From contig NZ_FOMO01000004.1 in the NCBI RefSeq assembly GCF_900112645.1, forward strand, positions 484,418-548,417: DNA of 64,000 nt, written 5' to 3'. A model generated the notes under the pieces. That model searched no databases and had not been told where the DNA came from. It saw nothing but the letters and a program-made list of their open reading frames with translations. The position numbers and the translations under genes are program-made. Below are positions 13,033 through 21,406 of this stretch, piece after piece. The DNA is from Phytopseudomonas straminea (GTDB lineage: Bacteria; Pseudomonadota; Gammaproteobacteria; Pseudomonadales; Pseudomonadaceae). The first letter of the stretch is position 1. Each line of letters begins with the position of its first letter.

Positions 13033-13038
13033 TATAAT
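13033..13038 (+). promoter_or_regulatory. Candidate -10 box for the kdsD-lpt-rpoN block
   Basis: A perfect TATAAT lies 34 bases before the kdsD ATG; the matching -35 position is poor. It is the only good -10 in the divergent gap in this direction and may drive the ten-gene plus-strand block. Confidence 0.45.
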
Positions 13039-13071
13039 CTTGGACTTTTATCAGAACAGTCCAAGCCGAGC

Positions 13072-14046
13072 ATGAACCAGACCTCCGACCTGATTGATTC
13101 CGCACAGCGCACCATTCGCCTCGAGATTGAGGCAATTCAGGAGCTGCTGCCTCGCATCAACGCCAATTTCGTCAAGGCCTGCGAGCTGATTCTAGCCAGC
13201 AGGGGCCGCGTGGTCGTAGTGGGTATGGGCAAGTCCGGGCATATCGGCAACAAGATCGCTGCAACCCTGGCGAGCACAGGCACCACCGCCTTTTTCGTGC
13301 ATCCGGCCGAGGCCAGCCACGGCGACATGGGCATGATCACCCGTGACGACGTGGTGCTGGCGCTCTCCAATTCGGGCTCCACCGCAGAAATCGTCACCCT
13401 GCTGCCGCTGATCAAGCGCCTAGGCATCACCCTGATCAGCATGACTGGCAACCCCGAGTCGCCGCTGTCCAAGGCCGCCGAAGTCAACCTCGATACCCGC
13501 GTCGCCAAGGAAGCCTGCCCGCTTAACCTGGCGCCAACTTCCTCGACCACTGCCGCCTTGGTACTGGGCGACGCCCTGGCCATCGCCCTACTCGAAGCCC
13601 GCGGTTTCACCGCCGAAGACTTCGCCTTCTCGCACCCGGGTGGTGCCCTGGGCCGCCGCCTGTTGCTCAAGGTCGAGAACGTCATGCATGCCGGCGACAG
13701 CCTGCCTCAGGTCAAGCGCGGCACCAGCCTGCGCGATGCACTGCTGGAAATGACCCAGAAGGGCCTGGGCATGACCGCCGTACTGGAAGGCGATGGCCGC
13801 CTGGCCGGCATCTTCACCGACGGCGATCTGCGCCGAGCCCTGGATAAAGGTATCGACGTACGCGATGCGCGCATCGACGACGTCATGACCCCCCACGGCA
13901 AGACCGCCCGCGCCGACATGCTTGCCGCCGAGGCCCTGAAGATCATGGAAGACAACAAGATCAGCGCGCTGGTGGTGATCGACGCCAAGGGCTTTCCGAT
14001 CGGCGCCTTCAACCTGGGCGACCTGCTGCGCGCGGGGGTCATGTGA
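13072..14046 (+). CDS. kdsD: Arabinose-5-phosphate isomerase KdsD
   Basis: Converts ribulose-5-phosphate to arabinose-5-phosphate, the first step of Kdo synthesis for LPS. The 324-residue protein has an N-terminal SIS sugar-isomerase domain (VVVVGMGKSGHIGNKIAATLAST, ALSNSGSTAEI) at ~35-185. A CBS-domain pair (~205-324) follows. Length is typical of KdsD/KpsF. The start MNQTSDLIDSAQ is chosen from family N-termini; the frame is open far upstream through antisense mlaF and that extension is ignored. Its TGA shares a base with the kdsC ATG (TGATG). Confidence 0.96.
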   Translation: MNQTSDLIDSAQRTIRLEIEAIQELLPRINANFVKACELILASRGRVVVVGMGKSGHIGNKIAATLASTGTTAFFVHPAEASHGDMGMITRDDVVLALSNSGSTAEIVTLLPLIKRLGITLISMTGNPESPLSKAAEVNLDTRVAKEACPLNLAPTSSTTAALVLGDALAIALLEARGFTAEDFAFSHPGGALGRRLLLKVENVMHAGDSLPQVKRGTSLRDALLEMTQKGLGMTAVLEGDGRLAGIFTDGDLRRALDKGIDVRDARIDDVMTPHGKTARADMLAAEALKIMEDNKISALVVIDAKGFPIGAFNLGDLLRAGVM

Positions 14047-14567
14047 TGAGCGATCTACTGAAACGCACTCAGGCGATCAAACTTGCGGTCTTCGATGTCG
14101 ACGGTGTGCTGACCGACGGCAAACTGTACTTTCTCGTCGATGGCAGCGAATTCAAGACATTCAATACGCTCGATGGCCAGGGCATCAAGATGCTCATCAA
14201 CTCCGGCGTGCGCACCGCCATCATCACCGGCCGCAAGACCCCGGTAGTGGAACGCCGCGCCCAGAACCTCGGCATCCAGCACCTGTATCAGGGTCGCGAG
14301 GACAAGCTCGACGTGCTCGACGAGCTGCTCGCCGAACTGGGCCTGAGCTACGAGCAGGTCGCCTACTTGGGCGATGATCTGCCGGACCTGCCAGTGATTC
14401 GCCGCGTCGGCCTGGGTATGGCTGTGGCCAACGCCAACGAATTCGTTCGTGAGCATGCCCACGGCGTAACAAGCGCACGAGGCGGTGAAGGCGCTGCCCG
14501 TGAATTCTGTGAACTGATCATGCGCGGACAGGGCACGCTCGACGCCGCCCAGTCTGCCTACCTCTAG
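14046..14567 (+). CDS. kdsC: Kdo-8-phosphate phosphatase KdsC
   Basis: HAD-superfamily phosphatase that releases Kdo from Kdo-8-phosphate. The 173-residue product carries the catalytic DVDGVLTDG motif at the N-terminus, TGRKTPVVERR in the middle and the GDDLPDLP Mg-binding motif; it lacks a large cap domain, as the tetrameric KdsC family does. A GTG three bases upstream is possible, but the ATG overlapping the kdsD stop is preferred. lptC starts nine bases after its stop. Confidence 0.96.
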   Translation: MSDLLKRTQAIKLAVFDVDGVLTDGKLYFLVDGSEFKTFNTLDGQGIKMLINSGVRTAIITGRKTPVVERRAQNLGIQHLYQGREDKLDVLDELLAELGLSYEQVAYLGDDLPDLPVIRRVGLGMAVANANEFVREHAHGVTSARGGEGAAREFCELIMRGQGTLDAAQSAYL

Positions 14568-14576
14568 GGCCTGACA

Positions 14577-15146
14577 ATGCTGCGCAAACTCCTCACTCCC
14601 GTTCTGCTGACCTTCGGCGCCCTGCTGGTGGTCGCGGCCGGCTATTGGAACATCAACCCGGACAGCTTTTCCGGTACACCGCAACACACCGGGCCAGAAA
14701 ACCCGATCGACTTTTATGCGCTCAATGCGCGCAGCATTCAGTACCTGCCTGACGGTCGGGTGCAGAACGACATGACCAGCGAAAAGCTCGAGCACGTGCA
14801 GAGCACCGACACCACCCTGCTGACCGAGCCGCGCATGAACCTGTTTCGCGGCACCGACCTGCCTTGGAAGGTGCGCAGCGCCCGTGGCGAAGTCGGCCCT
14901 GACGGCAACGAAGTCGAGCTGATCGAACAGGTACGCGTCGAGCGCACGGACGAAAAGGGCCGCCCCACTATACTCACCACCAGCCGCCTGACCGTATTCC
15001 CACAGAAGGAATATGCGCAGACCCAGCAAGCCGTTAGAATCGACGCGGCCAATGGGGTGACCACGGCACAAGGAATGAAAGCGTACTTGAATGACGGCAG
15101 GATGATCCTGCAGTCCAACGTAAGAGGCCAGCATGAGGTTCGTTAA
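14577..15146 (+). CDS. lptC: LPS export protein LptC
   Basis: Bitopic inner-membrane protein of the Lpt bridge that passes LPS from LptB2FG to LptA. The 189-residue product has a single N-terminal membrane helix (LLTPVLLTFGALLVVAAGYW) and a periplasmic beta-jellyroll (LptC/YrbK). Motifs such as YLPDGRVQNDMTSEKLEHV fit the family. It overlaps lptA by 14 bases, so the two are probably translated together. Confidence 0.94.
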   Translation: MLRKLLTPVLLTFGALLVVAAGYWNINPDSFSGTPQHTGPENPIDFYALNARSIQYLPDGRVQNDMTSEKLEHVQSTDTTLLTEPRMNLFRGTDLPWKVRSARGEVGPDGNEVELIEQVRVERTDEKGRPTILTTSRLTVFPQKEYAQTQQAVRIDAANGVTTAQGMKAYLNDGRMILQSNVRGQHEVR

Positions 15147-15681
15147 AACCCTCCCCCTACTTCTCAGCCTCGGCGCCACGCTTGGAAGCGTAAGCGCCTG
15201 GGCTCTGCCGAGTGACCGCGATCAGCCGATCCGCGTGCAGGCCGACAGCGCTGAACTGGACGACAAACAAGGCGTCGCGGTGTACCGCGGCGACGTGGTC
15301 ATCACCCAGGGCACCATGAAGATCACCGGCGATACGGTGACCATCACCCAGAATGCCCAGGGCGATGTCGACGTGTTCACCTCGGTGGGCAAACCGGCCT
15401 ATTACGAGCAGAAGCCGGCGGTCGACAAGCAGATCGTTAAGGCATACGGCCTGACCATCCAGTACTTCGCGGCCAATGAGCGCATCGTGCTGATCGACCA
15501 GGCCAAGGTCGTACAGGAAGGCAACACCTTTGAAGGCGAGAAGATCGTCTATGACACGCGCCGTCAGATCGTCAACGCTGGTCGCGCCACCGGCACCAAC
15601 GTGTCGAGCCCGCGCCCACGCATCGACATGGTGATTCAGCCGCAGAAAAAGGCAGCCCCGGCTGCCGAGCAGGGCCAATAA
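15133..15681 (+). CDS. lptA: Periplasmic LPS-bridge protein LptA
   Basis: OstA-like periplasmic protein that polymerises into the LPS bridge between LptC and LptD. The 182-residue product has a signal peptide (cleavage near [10 protein letters not shown]), then the OstA domain containing [19 protein letters not shown] and [15 protein letters not shown]. Length matches LptA. It lies between lptC (14-base overlap) and lptB (two-base gap). Confidence 0.95.
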   Translation: MRFVKTLPLLLSLGATLGSVSAWALPSDRDQPIRVQADSAELDDKQGVAVYRGDVVITQGTMKITGDTVTITQNAQGDVDVFTSVGKPAYYEQKPAVDKQIVKAYGLTIQYFAANERIVLIDQAKVVQEGNTFEGEKIVYDTRRQIVNAGRATGTNVSSPRPRIDMVIQPQKKAAPAAEQGQ

Positions 15682-15683
15682 CC

Positions 15684-16409
15684 ATGGCAACTTTGAAAGC
15701 CCAGCACCTGGCCAAGAGCTACAAGGGTCGCCAGGTTGTGCGCGACGTCAGTCTGAGCATCGACAGCGGCCAGATCGTCGGTCTGCTCGGTCCTAACGGC
15801 GCCGGCAAGACCACCTGCTTCTACATGATCGTCGGCCTGGTTCAGGCCGATCAGGGCCGCGTACTGATCGACGATCTGGACGTCAGCCATCAGCCGATGC
15901 ACGGCCGCGCGCGCGCAGGGATCGGCTACCTGCCCCAGGAAGCCTCGATCTTTCGCAAACTCAGCGTCGCCGACAACATCATGGCGATCCTGGAAACCCG
16001 CAAGGACCTGAACCGCGAGCAGCGGTTGCAGGAGCTCGAAGGCCTGCTGCAGGAATTCCACATCACCCACATTCGCGACAACCTGGGCATGAGCCTCTCC
16101 GGCGGTGAACGTCGCCGGGTGGAAATCGCTCGCGCCCTGGCCACCTCGCCAAAATTCATCCTGCTGGACGAACCCTTCGCTGGCGTAGATCCGATTTCCG
16201 TCGGTGACATCAAGCAGATCATTCACCACCTCAAGGCCAAAGGCATTGGCGTGCTGATCACCGATCACAACGTGCGCGAAACCCTGGACATTTGCGAAAC
16301 CGCCTACATCGTCAATGATGGTCAACTGATCGCCGAAGGCGATTCAGAGGCGATTCTCGCCAACCAGGTGGTCAAGGAAGTCTATCTGGGCCACGAATTC
16401 CGCCTCTAG
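15684..16409 (+). CDS. lptB: LPS export ABC ATPase LptB
   Basis: Cytoplasmic ATPase that drives LPS extraction and export with LptFG. The 241-residue protein shows Walker [11 protein letters not shown]-loop, signature [15 protein letters not shown], Walker B FILLDEPF and H-loop ITDHNV. Family length is 241. It directly precedes rpoN, the widely conserved lptB-rpoN arrangement; the 163-base gap contains a TATAAT, so rpoN may also have its own promoter. Confidence 0.97.
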   Translation: MATLKAQHLAKSYKGRQVVRDVSLSIDSGQIVGLLGPNGAGKTTCFYMIVGLVQADQGRVLIDDLDVSHQPMHGRARAGIGYLPQEASIFRKLSVADNIMAILETRKDLNREQRLQELEGLLQEFHITHIRDNLGMSLSGGERRRVEIARALATSPKFILLDEPFAGVDPISVGDIKQIIHHLKAKGIGVLITDHNVRETLDICETAYIVNDGQLIAEGDSEAILANQVVKEVYLGHEFRL

Positions 16410-16501
16410 CGGACAGCTCCTCATGATCCTTTGCAAAGGCCCGTTACCCTGGCGGCAACGAAATGGTAACAGGGCCTAGGCAAAGCGCTCGGACTCAGGC
16501 A

Positions 16502-16507
16502 TATAAT
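16502..16507 (+). promoter_or_regulatory. Candidate -10 box upstream of rpoN
   Basis: TATAAT 66 bases before the rpoN ATG; -35 spacing gives only a weak hexamer. It would allow rpoN to be made independently of the lpt genes. Confidence 0.4.
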
Positions 16508-16572
16508 TTGCTTCCTAGTGGCGCTTCGTCGCCCTGTCGTGGATTACGTACAGACGCCGGATAAGGTCTGCA

Positions 16573-18081
16573 ATGAAACCATCGCTAGTCCTGAAAATGG
16601 GCCAGCAGCTGACGATGACACCGCAGCTGCAACAAGCCATTCGCCTGCTCCAACTGTCGACCCTGGACCTGCAACAGGAAATCCAGGAGGCGCTGGAATC
16701 CAACCCGATGCTGGAGCGTCAGGAAGAAGGCGAAGACTTCGACAATTCCGACCCGATGGCCGATGGCGCCGAAAGCGCCACCGCGACTGCTGCTCAGGAA
16801 GAAACCTTTCAGGAGCCGAGCTTCCAGGAAGCCCCACAAACCGTCGACAACCTGGAAGACGGCGAATGGGGCGAGCGCATTCCCAACGAGCTGCCGGTCG
16901 ACACGGCGTGGGAAGACATCTATCAGACCAGCGCCAGCAGTCTGCCTAGCAACGACGATGATGAATGGGACTTCACTACCCGTACGTCCTCAGGTGAGAG
17001 CCTGCAGAGCCACATGCTCTGGCAACTCAACCTCGCGCCCATGTCCGACAAGGACCGCCTGATCGCCGTCACGATCATCGACTGCATCAACGACCAAGGC
17101 TACCTGGAAGAAACTCTCGAGGAAATCGTCGACTCCTTCGATCCGGAGCTGGACGTCGAGCTGGATGAAGTCGAAGCCGTGCTGCGCCGCATCCAGCAGT
17201 TCGAGCCCTCGGGAATCGGTGCGCGGGATCTGCGCGAATGCCTGCTCCTGCAACTGCGCCAGCTGCCTGCCTCCACGCTCTGGCTCAAGGAAGCACAGCG
17301 CCTGACCAGTGATTACCTGGATCTGCTCGGCAACCGTGACTACAGCCAGCTGATGCGCCGCATGAAGCTCAAGGAAGATGAGCTGCGCCCGGTCATTGAG
17401 CTGATCCAAAGCCTCAACCCCCGCCCAGGCTCGCAGATCGAATCCAGCGAGCCGGAATACGTGGTGCCGGACGTGATCGTGCGCAAGCACAACGACCGCT
17501 GGCTGGTCGAGCTCAATCAGGAAGCCATGCCACGCCTGCGCGTCAACGCCCAGTACGCCGGCTTCGTGAAGCGCGCCGACTCCAGTGCCGACAACACCTT
17601 CATGCGCAATCAGTTGCAGGAAGCACGTTGGTTCATCAAGAGTCTGCAGAGCCGCAACGAAACCCTAATGAAGGTCGCCACGCAGATCGTCGAACACCAG
17701 CGCGGTTTCCTCGACTACGGCGACGAAGCAATGAAGCCTCTCGTGCTGCACGACATCGCCGAGGCGGTGGGCATGCACGAGTCGACCATCTCCCGCGTCA
17801 CCACCCAGAAATACATGCATACCCCGCGTGGCATTTACGAGCTGAAATACTTCTTCTCCAGCCACGTCAGCACCTCCGAAGGCGGCGAATGTTCGTCGAC
17901 CGCGATCCGCGCGATCATCAAAAAACTGGTCGCAGCGGAAAATGCGAAAAAGCCATTGAGCGACAGCAAGATCGCTGGTTTACTGGAAGCACAGGGCATT
18001 CAAGTGGCGCGCCGCACAGTCGCCAAGTACCGTGAATCGCTCGGTATAGCGCCTTCGAGCGAACGCAAGCGACTGATGTAA
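16573..18081 (+). CDS. rpoN: RNA polymerase sigma-54 factor RpoN
   Basis: Sigma-54, needed for nitrogen metabolism, flagella, pili and many enhancer-dependent promoters. The 502-residue protein has the glutamine- and leucine-rich region I ([20 protein letters not shown]), an acidic region II, the core-binding domain, the helix-turn-helix ([16 protein letters not shown]) and the C-terminal RpoN box [10 protein letters not shown] that contacts the -24 element. Length matches Pseudomonas RpoN. The genes after it (hpf, ptsN, rapZ, ptsO) are the classic rpoN cluster that modulates sigma-54-dependent and PTS-Ntr functions. Confidence 0.98.
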   Translation: MKPSLVLKMGQQLTMTPQLQQAIRLLQLSTLDLQQEIQEALESNPMLERQEEGEDFDNSDPMADGAESATATAAQEETFQEPSFQEAPQTVDNLEDGEWGERIPNELPVDTAWEDIYQTSASSLPSNDDDEWDFTTRTSSGESLQSHMLWQLNLAPMSDKDRLIAVTIIDCINDQGYLEETLEEIVDSFDPELDVELDEVEAVLRRIQQFEPSGIGARDLRECLLLQLRQLPASTLWLKEAQRLTSDYLDLLGNRDYSQLMRRMKLKEDELRPVIELIQSLNPRPGSQIESSEPEYVVPDVIVRKHNDRWLVELNQEAMPRLRVNAQYAGFVKRADSSADNTFMRNQLQEARWFIKSLQSRNETLMKVATQIVEHQRGFLDYGDEAMKPLVLHDIAEAVGMHESTISRVTTQKYMHTPRGIYELKYFFSSHVSTSEGGECSSTAIRAIIKKLVAAENAKKPLSDSKIAGLLEAQGIQVARRTVAKYRESLGIAPSSERKRLM

Positions 18082-18121
18082 GGGAGCCCTTGTAGCGAAA
18101 GCGACGCCCCAGTGTTCCTGC

Positions 18122-18140
18122 GGTGGGTTCGATACCCGCC
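18122..18140 (+). other. Hairpin resembling a tRNA T-arm in the hpf leader
   Basis: GGTGGGT-TCGAT-ACCCGCC forms a seven-base-pair stem with a GTTCGA-containing loop, like a tRNA T-arm, 30 bases before the hpf ATG. No D-arm, anticodon arm or pairing acceptor stem is found upstream, so it is not a tRNA gene. It could be a relic or a leader structure affecting hpf translation. Confidence 0.4.
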
Positions 18141-18169
18141 ACTCACACACGGCAACAAGGAGAAGCGGT

Positions 18170-18478
18170 ATGCAAGTCAACATCAGTGGACACCAGCTGG
18201 ATGTGACAGACGCACTACGCAGCTACATCGAAGAGAAGCTCGAGCGCCTCGAGCGGCACTTCGACAAGATCACCAATGTGCAGGTCATCCTGGAGGTCGA
18301 GAAACTCAAGCAGAAAGTCGAAGCCACCTTGCACATCGCAGGAGGCGAAGTGGTGGCCAATGCCGAGCACGACGACATGTACGCAGCCATCGATCTACTC
18401 ACCGACAAACTCGATCGCCAACTTATCAAGCACAAGGAAAAACAGCTCGATCGCCAGCAGGGCGCAATGGCCCGCTGA
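18170..18478 (+). CDS. hpf: Ribosome hibernation-promoting factor, short form (HPF)
   Basis: Binds the small subunit and helps form inactive 100S ribosomes in slow growth. The 102-residue protein is the short HPF form: MQVNISGHQLDVTDALRSYIEEKLERLERHF, then the ribosome-binding beta-alpha fold ending in HKEKQLDRQQGA, with no C-terminal dimerisation domain. AGGAG precedes the ATG by a few bases. It lies 88 bases after rpoN; ptsN starts 15 bases after its stop. Confidence 0.95.
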   Translation: MQVNISGHQLDVTDALRSYIEEKLERLERHFDKITNVQVILEVEKLKQKVEATLHIAGGEVVANAEHDDMYAAIDLLTDKLDRQLIKHKEKQLDRQQGAMAR

Positions 18479-18493
18479 GTTCGTCCTTCTCCT

Positions 18494-18958
18494 ATGATCC
18501 GACTTGAAACCATCCTGACCCCCGGCCGTTCCCTGGTGAACGTGCCGGGCGGCAGCAAGAAGCGTGTCCTCGAACAGATAGCCAGCGTGATCGCGCGTGA
18601 CCTGCCCGATCTCGACGGCCAGATCATCTATGAAAGCCTGATTGCCCGCGAGAAGCTTGGCTCCACCGGCTTCGGCAATGGCATCGCCATTCCCCACTGC
18701 CGCCTGCCCGGTTGCAGTACGCCGATTAGCGCGCTGCTCAAGCTGAGCACTGCCGTCGACTTCGATGCCATCGACGGCGCCCCTGTCGACCTGCTCTTCG
18801 TGCTGCTGGTACCCGAAGCGGCCACCGACGAGCACCTCGAGCTGCTGCGCCAGATCGCCAGCATGTTCGACCGCGAGGATGTCCGCGAACGGCTTCGCCA
18901 GGCTCAAGACAGCGAATCCCTATACCAGACCGTCGTCGACGTCCAGAACGGCCAATAG
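18494..18958 (+). CDS. ptsN: PTS-Ntr EIIA component PtsN
   Basis: Nitrogen-related phosphotransferase EIIA that takes phosphate from NPr (PtsO) and regulates potassium handling, sigma-54 genes and carbon/nitrogen balance by protein contacts. The 154-residue protein has the EIIA-fructose fold with phosphorylatable His68 in GNGIAIPHCRL. Length is normal. It sits between hpf and rapZ, with its partner ptsO two genes downstream. Confidence 0.97.
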   Translation: MIRLETILTPGRSLVNVPGGSKKRVLEQIASVIARDLPDLDGQIIYESLIAREKLGSTGFGNGIAIPHCRLPGCSTPISALLKLSTAVDFDAIDGAPVDLLFVLLVPEAATDEHLELLRQIASMFDREDVRERLRQAQDSESLYQTVVDVQNGQ

Positions 18959-18974
18959 CCTGCGAGGGTGAGCC

Positions 18975-19832
18975 ATGCGCCTGATCATCGTCAGTGGTCG
19001 CTCCGGTTCGGGCAAGAGCACGGCGCTCGACGTGCTCGAAGACAACGGTTTCTATTGCATCGACAACCTGCCGGCCGGCCTGCTACCCGAGCTGGCAGAA
19101 CGCGCACTGCCCCATTCCGAACTTCTGCATCCGCAAGTGGCCGTGTCCATCGATGCGCGCAACCTGCCCAGCCAGCTCAGGCGCTTCTCCGAACTGCTCG
19201 ACGAGGTCCGCTCACGCAATATCCAGTGCGACGTGCTGTACCTCGACGCCAGCGAAGAAACCCTGCTCAAGCGTTTCTCAGAGACGCGTCGCCGGCACCC
19301 GCTGACCAATGACCAGCGCTCGCTGGCCGAGGCCATGGTGGCCGAGGTCAAGCTGCTCAGCCCGATCATCGACCGGGCCGACCTGAAGATCGACACCACG
19401 CACCTGAATCTCTACCAGCTCCGCGATACGCTCAAGCTGCGCCTGCTCAACCAGTCGGAGCCTGGCACCGCGTATCTGATCGAGTCGTTCGGCTTCAAGC
19501 GCGGTATGCCGGTGGATGCCGATCTGGTGTTCGACGTGCGCTGCCTGCCAAACCCCTACTGGAAACCCGAGCTGCGTGACTTCACCGGCCTGGAGCAGCC
19601 CGTGGAGGAATACTTGTCGGCCCAGGCGGACGTCGAGGAGATGTACCAGGACATCTACACCTACCTGCACAAATGGCTACCGCGCTTCGCCGCCAGCAAT
19701 CGCTCCTACGTGACGGTAGGTATCGGCTGCACGGGTGGCCATCACCGCTCCGTCTATCTGGCCAATCGCCTGGGCCAGGCCCTCAAGCCGCTGCTGAAGA
19801 ACGTTCAGATTCGCCACCGCGACCTCAGTTAA
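18975..19832 (+). CDS. rapZ: RNase adapter / nucleotide-binding protein RapZ
   Basis: P-loop protein; in E. coli RapZ guides RNase E to the GlmZ small RNA and controls GlmS. The 285-residue protein has the Walker [10 protein letters not shown] at residues 8-16 and the conserved C-terminal phosphate-binding [14 protein letters not shown]. In Pseudomonas the GlmZ system is not established, so the target here is open. It lies in the rpoN cluster with 16 bases after ptsN and 12 before ptsO. Confidence 0.95.
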   Translation: MRLIIVSGRSGSGKSTALDVLEDNGFYCIDNLPAGLLPELAERALPHSELLHPQVAVSIDARNLPSQLRRFSELLDEVRSRNIQCDVLYLDASEETLLKRFSETRRRHPLTNDQRSLAEAMVAEVKLLSPIIDRADLKIDTTHLNLYQLRDTLKLRLLNQSEPGTAYLIESFGFKRGMPVDADLVFDVRCLPNPYWKPELRDFTGLEQPVEEYLSAQADVEEMYQDIYTYLHKWLPRFAASNRSYVTVGIGCTGGHHRSVYLANRLGQALKPLLKNVQIRHRDLS

Positions 19833-19844
19833 GGAATTGCCGCG

Positions 19845-20117
19845 ATGCCCGCCCGTGAAATCACCATCATCAACAAGCTCGGCCTGCACGCCCGGGCAGC
19901 TGCCAAGTTCGTCGGCGTCGCGGGGCGCTTTCCGTGCCAGATCAAGATTGGTCGTAGCGCCGAATCGATGGTCGACGGCAAAAGCATCATGGCGGTGATG
20001 ATGCTGGCCGCTGGCAAGGGCACCAATGTGCACCTGCTGACCGACGGTGAACGGGAAGACGAAGCGATGCAGGCGCTGGTCGATCTGATCAACAATTACT
20101 TCGACGAAGGCGAGTAA
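19845..20117 (+). CDS. ptsO: Phosphocarrier protein NPr (PtsO)
   Basis: HPr-like carrier of the nitrogen PTS, passing phosphate from EI-Ntr (PtsP, not here) to PtsN. The 90-residue product has the active His15 in NKLGLHARAAAKFV and the helix GKSIMAVMMLAAGKG. Length and position, as last gene of the rpoN cluster, are typical. Downstream the strand changes to the sodM group; no clear terminator hairpin with a T-run is present. Confidence 0.96.
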   Translation: MPAREITIINKLGLHARAAAKFVGVAGRFPCQIKIGRSAESMVDGKSIMAVMMLAAGKGTNVHLLTDGEREDEAMQALVDLINNYFDEGE

Positions 20118-20142
20118 CCACCACGCCCCTCGACGTGGGCGC

Positions 20143-20277
20143 TCAGAAGAACCAGGCCGTGGCGCCGTCGAGGATCTTGACGGCGATGATCAGCCCGCCC
20201 GCAAACACCAGCATGAAGCCCAGCGCATAACGCAGCGAGCGGCGGTTGGCCACGATCAGCTCATGCAATGGGCTCAT
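20143..20277 (-). CDS. Small single-pass membrane protein (44 aa) downstream of sodM
   Basis: A short ORF encoding MSPLHELIVANRRSLRYALG, then FMLVFAGGLIIAVKILDGA and TAWFF. It has a positively charged segment followed by one strongly hydrophobic helix, the layout of a small membrane protein with its N-terminus inside. It starts 22 bases after the sodM stop, reads in the same direction and has GGAGAG seven bases before its ATG, so it may be the last gene of the fagA-fumC-sodM operon. I do not recognise a family. Confidence 0.6.
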   Translation of the reverse strand: MSPLHELIVANRRSLRYALGFMLVFAGGLIIAVKILDGATAWFF

Positions 20278-20299
20278 GGAATACTCTCCAAGCGCTGGA

Positions 20300-20911
20300 T
20301 CAAGCCAGCGCGGCCTGATAGCGACGGGTGACCTCCGCCCAGTTCACCACGTTATAGAACGCGCTGATGTATTCCGGGCGACGGTTCTGATAACGCAAGT
20401 AATAGGCGTGCTCCCACACATCCAGACCGAGGATCGGCGTATTACCGTTCATCAGCGGGCTGTCCTGGTTGCCGGTGCTCTCGACCACCAGCTTCTTCTC
20501 TGGCGTTACGCTGAGCCACGCCCAGCCGCTGCCGAAGCGGGTCAGTGCCGCCTTGGTGAAGGCTTCCTTGAAGGCCTCGAAGCCGCCCAACTGGCTGTCG
20601 ATGGCGGCTTTCAGATCGCCCTGGGGCTCACCGCCGCCGCTGGTGCTCATCACCGTCCAGAACAGCGAATGGTTGGCGTGCCCGCCACCGTTATTGATCA
20701 CGGCACCACGCTTGTCTTCCGGCACCTCCTTGAGACGGGTCAGCAGCTCTTCGACAGGCAGCTCGCCGAGCGGGTTGCCTTCCAGCGCGGCATTGAGGTT
20801 GTTGACATAAGTCTGGTGATGCTTGCTGTGGTGGATTTCCATGGTTTGCGCATCGATATGCGGCTCCAGAGCTTCGTAGGCATAGGGCAAAGCAGGCAGG
20901 CTGTACGGCAT
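20300..20911 (-). CDS. sodM: Manganese superoxide dismutase SodM (SodA)
   Basis: Cytosolic superoxide dismutase. The 203-residue product shows the N-terminal metal His in [16 protein letters not shown], the [10 protein letters not shown] segment and the C-terminal [15 protein letters not shown] with Asp and His ligands; the GGHANH context points to Mn rather than Fe. Two adjacent ATGs follow GAGGAG; the second (20911) has better spacing. In the operon behind a Fur box, this Mn enzyme would replace the Fe enzyme when iron is scarce. Confidence 0.96.
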   Translation of the reverse strand: MPYSLPALPYAYEALEPHIDAQTMEIHHSKHHQTYVNNLNAALEGNPLGELPVEELLTRLKEVPEDKRGAVINNGGGHANHSLFWTVMSTSGGGEPQGDLKAAIDSQLGGFEAFKEAFTKAALTRFGSGWAWLSVTPEKKLVVESTGNQDSPLMNGNTPILGLDVWEHAYYLRYQNRRPEYISAFYNVVNWAEVTRRYQAALA

Positions 20912-20923
20912 CATTTCACTCCT

Positions 20924-21373
20924 CTAATGGTACTGACGACTGACAGGCGCCGAGCGCACTGCCATTGGCACATCGCCGGACGCCTGGGCACCCAGCAATC
21001 GCTCCGTACGGGGGTAGGCTCCGTGCTCGGCGACAAAGTTCAACACCCCCGAGTAGCTGCGCCGACTGTGATGCAGGGCCGCCTGACACAGCGCAGGCGA
21101 CAGCTGTCCGCTCGCCATGCAGTGCAGCAGGTGCTCGTGGCAGGCACATAGATGCTCGGCCGCGCTCTCGGGATGGCCGATGGTCAATTGCAGGTCGGCA
21201 AGGTTGTGCTGCGAGACGACGAACGCCGCCACCGCCGCATCGGCATCACGCCAGCGTTCGAACAGCACCTGAGCGAGGGCGAGCGCCTGCAGGTACTGCT
21301 CACGCGCCTCGACCCAGGAGCCTTCGGCGAAGTAGCGGTTACCGGTCTCGATGAGTCGTTTCCACTGCTCCAT
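20924..21373 (-). CDS. TPR-like protein between fumC and sodM (orfX)
   Basis: Helical protein of 149 residues beginning MEQWKRLIETGNRYFAEGSW; repeated helix pairs rich in Ala, Leu and Glu (EAREQYLQALALAQVLFERW) suggest tetratricopeptide-type repeats. Its place between fumC and sodM matches the gene called orfX in the P. aeruginosa fagA-fumC-orfX-sodA operon. Function unknown. The ATG at 21373 is chosen over an upstream start because a purine-rich GGGAGAGGG precedes it. It may assist SodM or FumC folding or metal loading, but nothing in the sequence shows this. Confidence 0.85.
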   Translation of the reverse strand: MEQWKRLIETGNRYFAEGSWVEAREQYLQALALAQVLFERWRDADAAVAAFVVSQHNLADLQLTIGHPESAAEHLCACHEHLLHCMASGQLSPALCQAALHHSRRSYSGVLNFVAEHGAYPRTERLLGAQASGDVPMAVRSAPVSRQYH

Positions 21374-21406
21374 GATCTGCCCTCTCCCGGCTGACAAACG
21401 CAGCGC

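Noticed and set aside
17918..18142. Minus-strand ORF starting MAGIEPTAG over the rpoN end
   Set aside because: Antisense to rpoN and to the T-arm-like hairpin; such phrases arise from translating tRNA-like sequence.
18075..18150. Possible tRNA gene after rpoN
   Set aside because: Only a T-arm-like hairpin exists; no acceptor, D or anticodon stems can be drawn.
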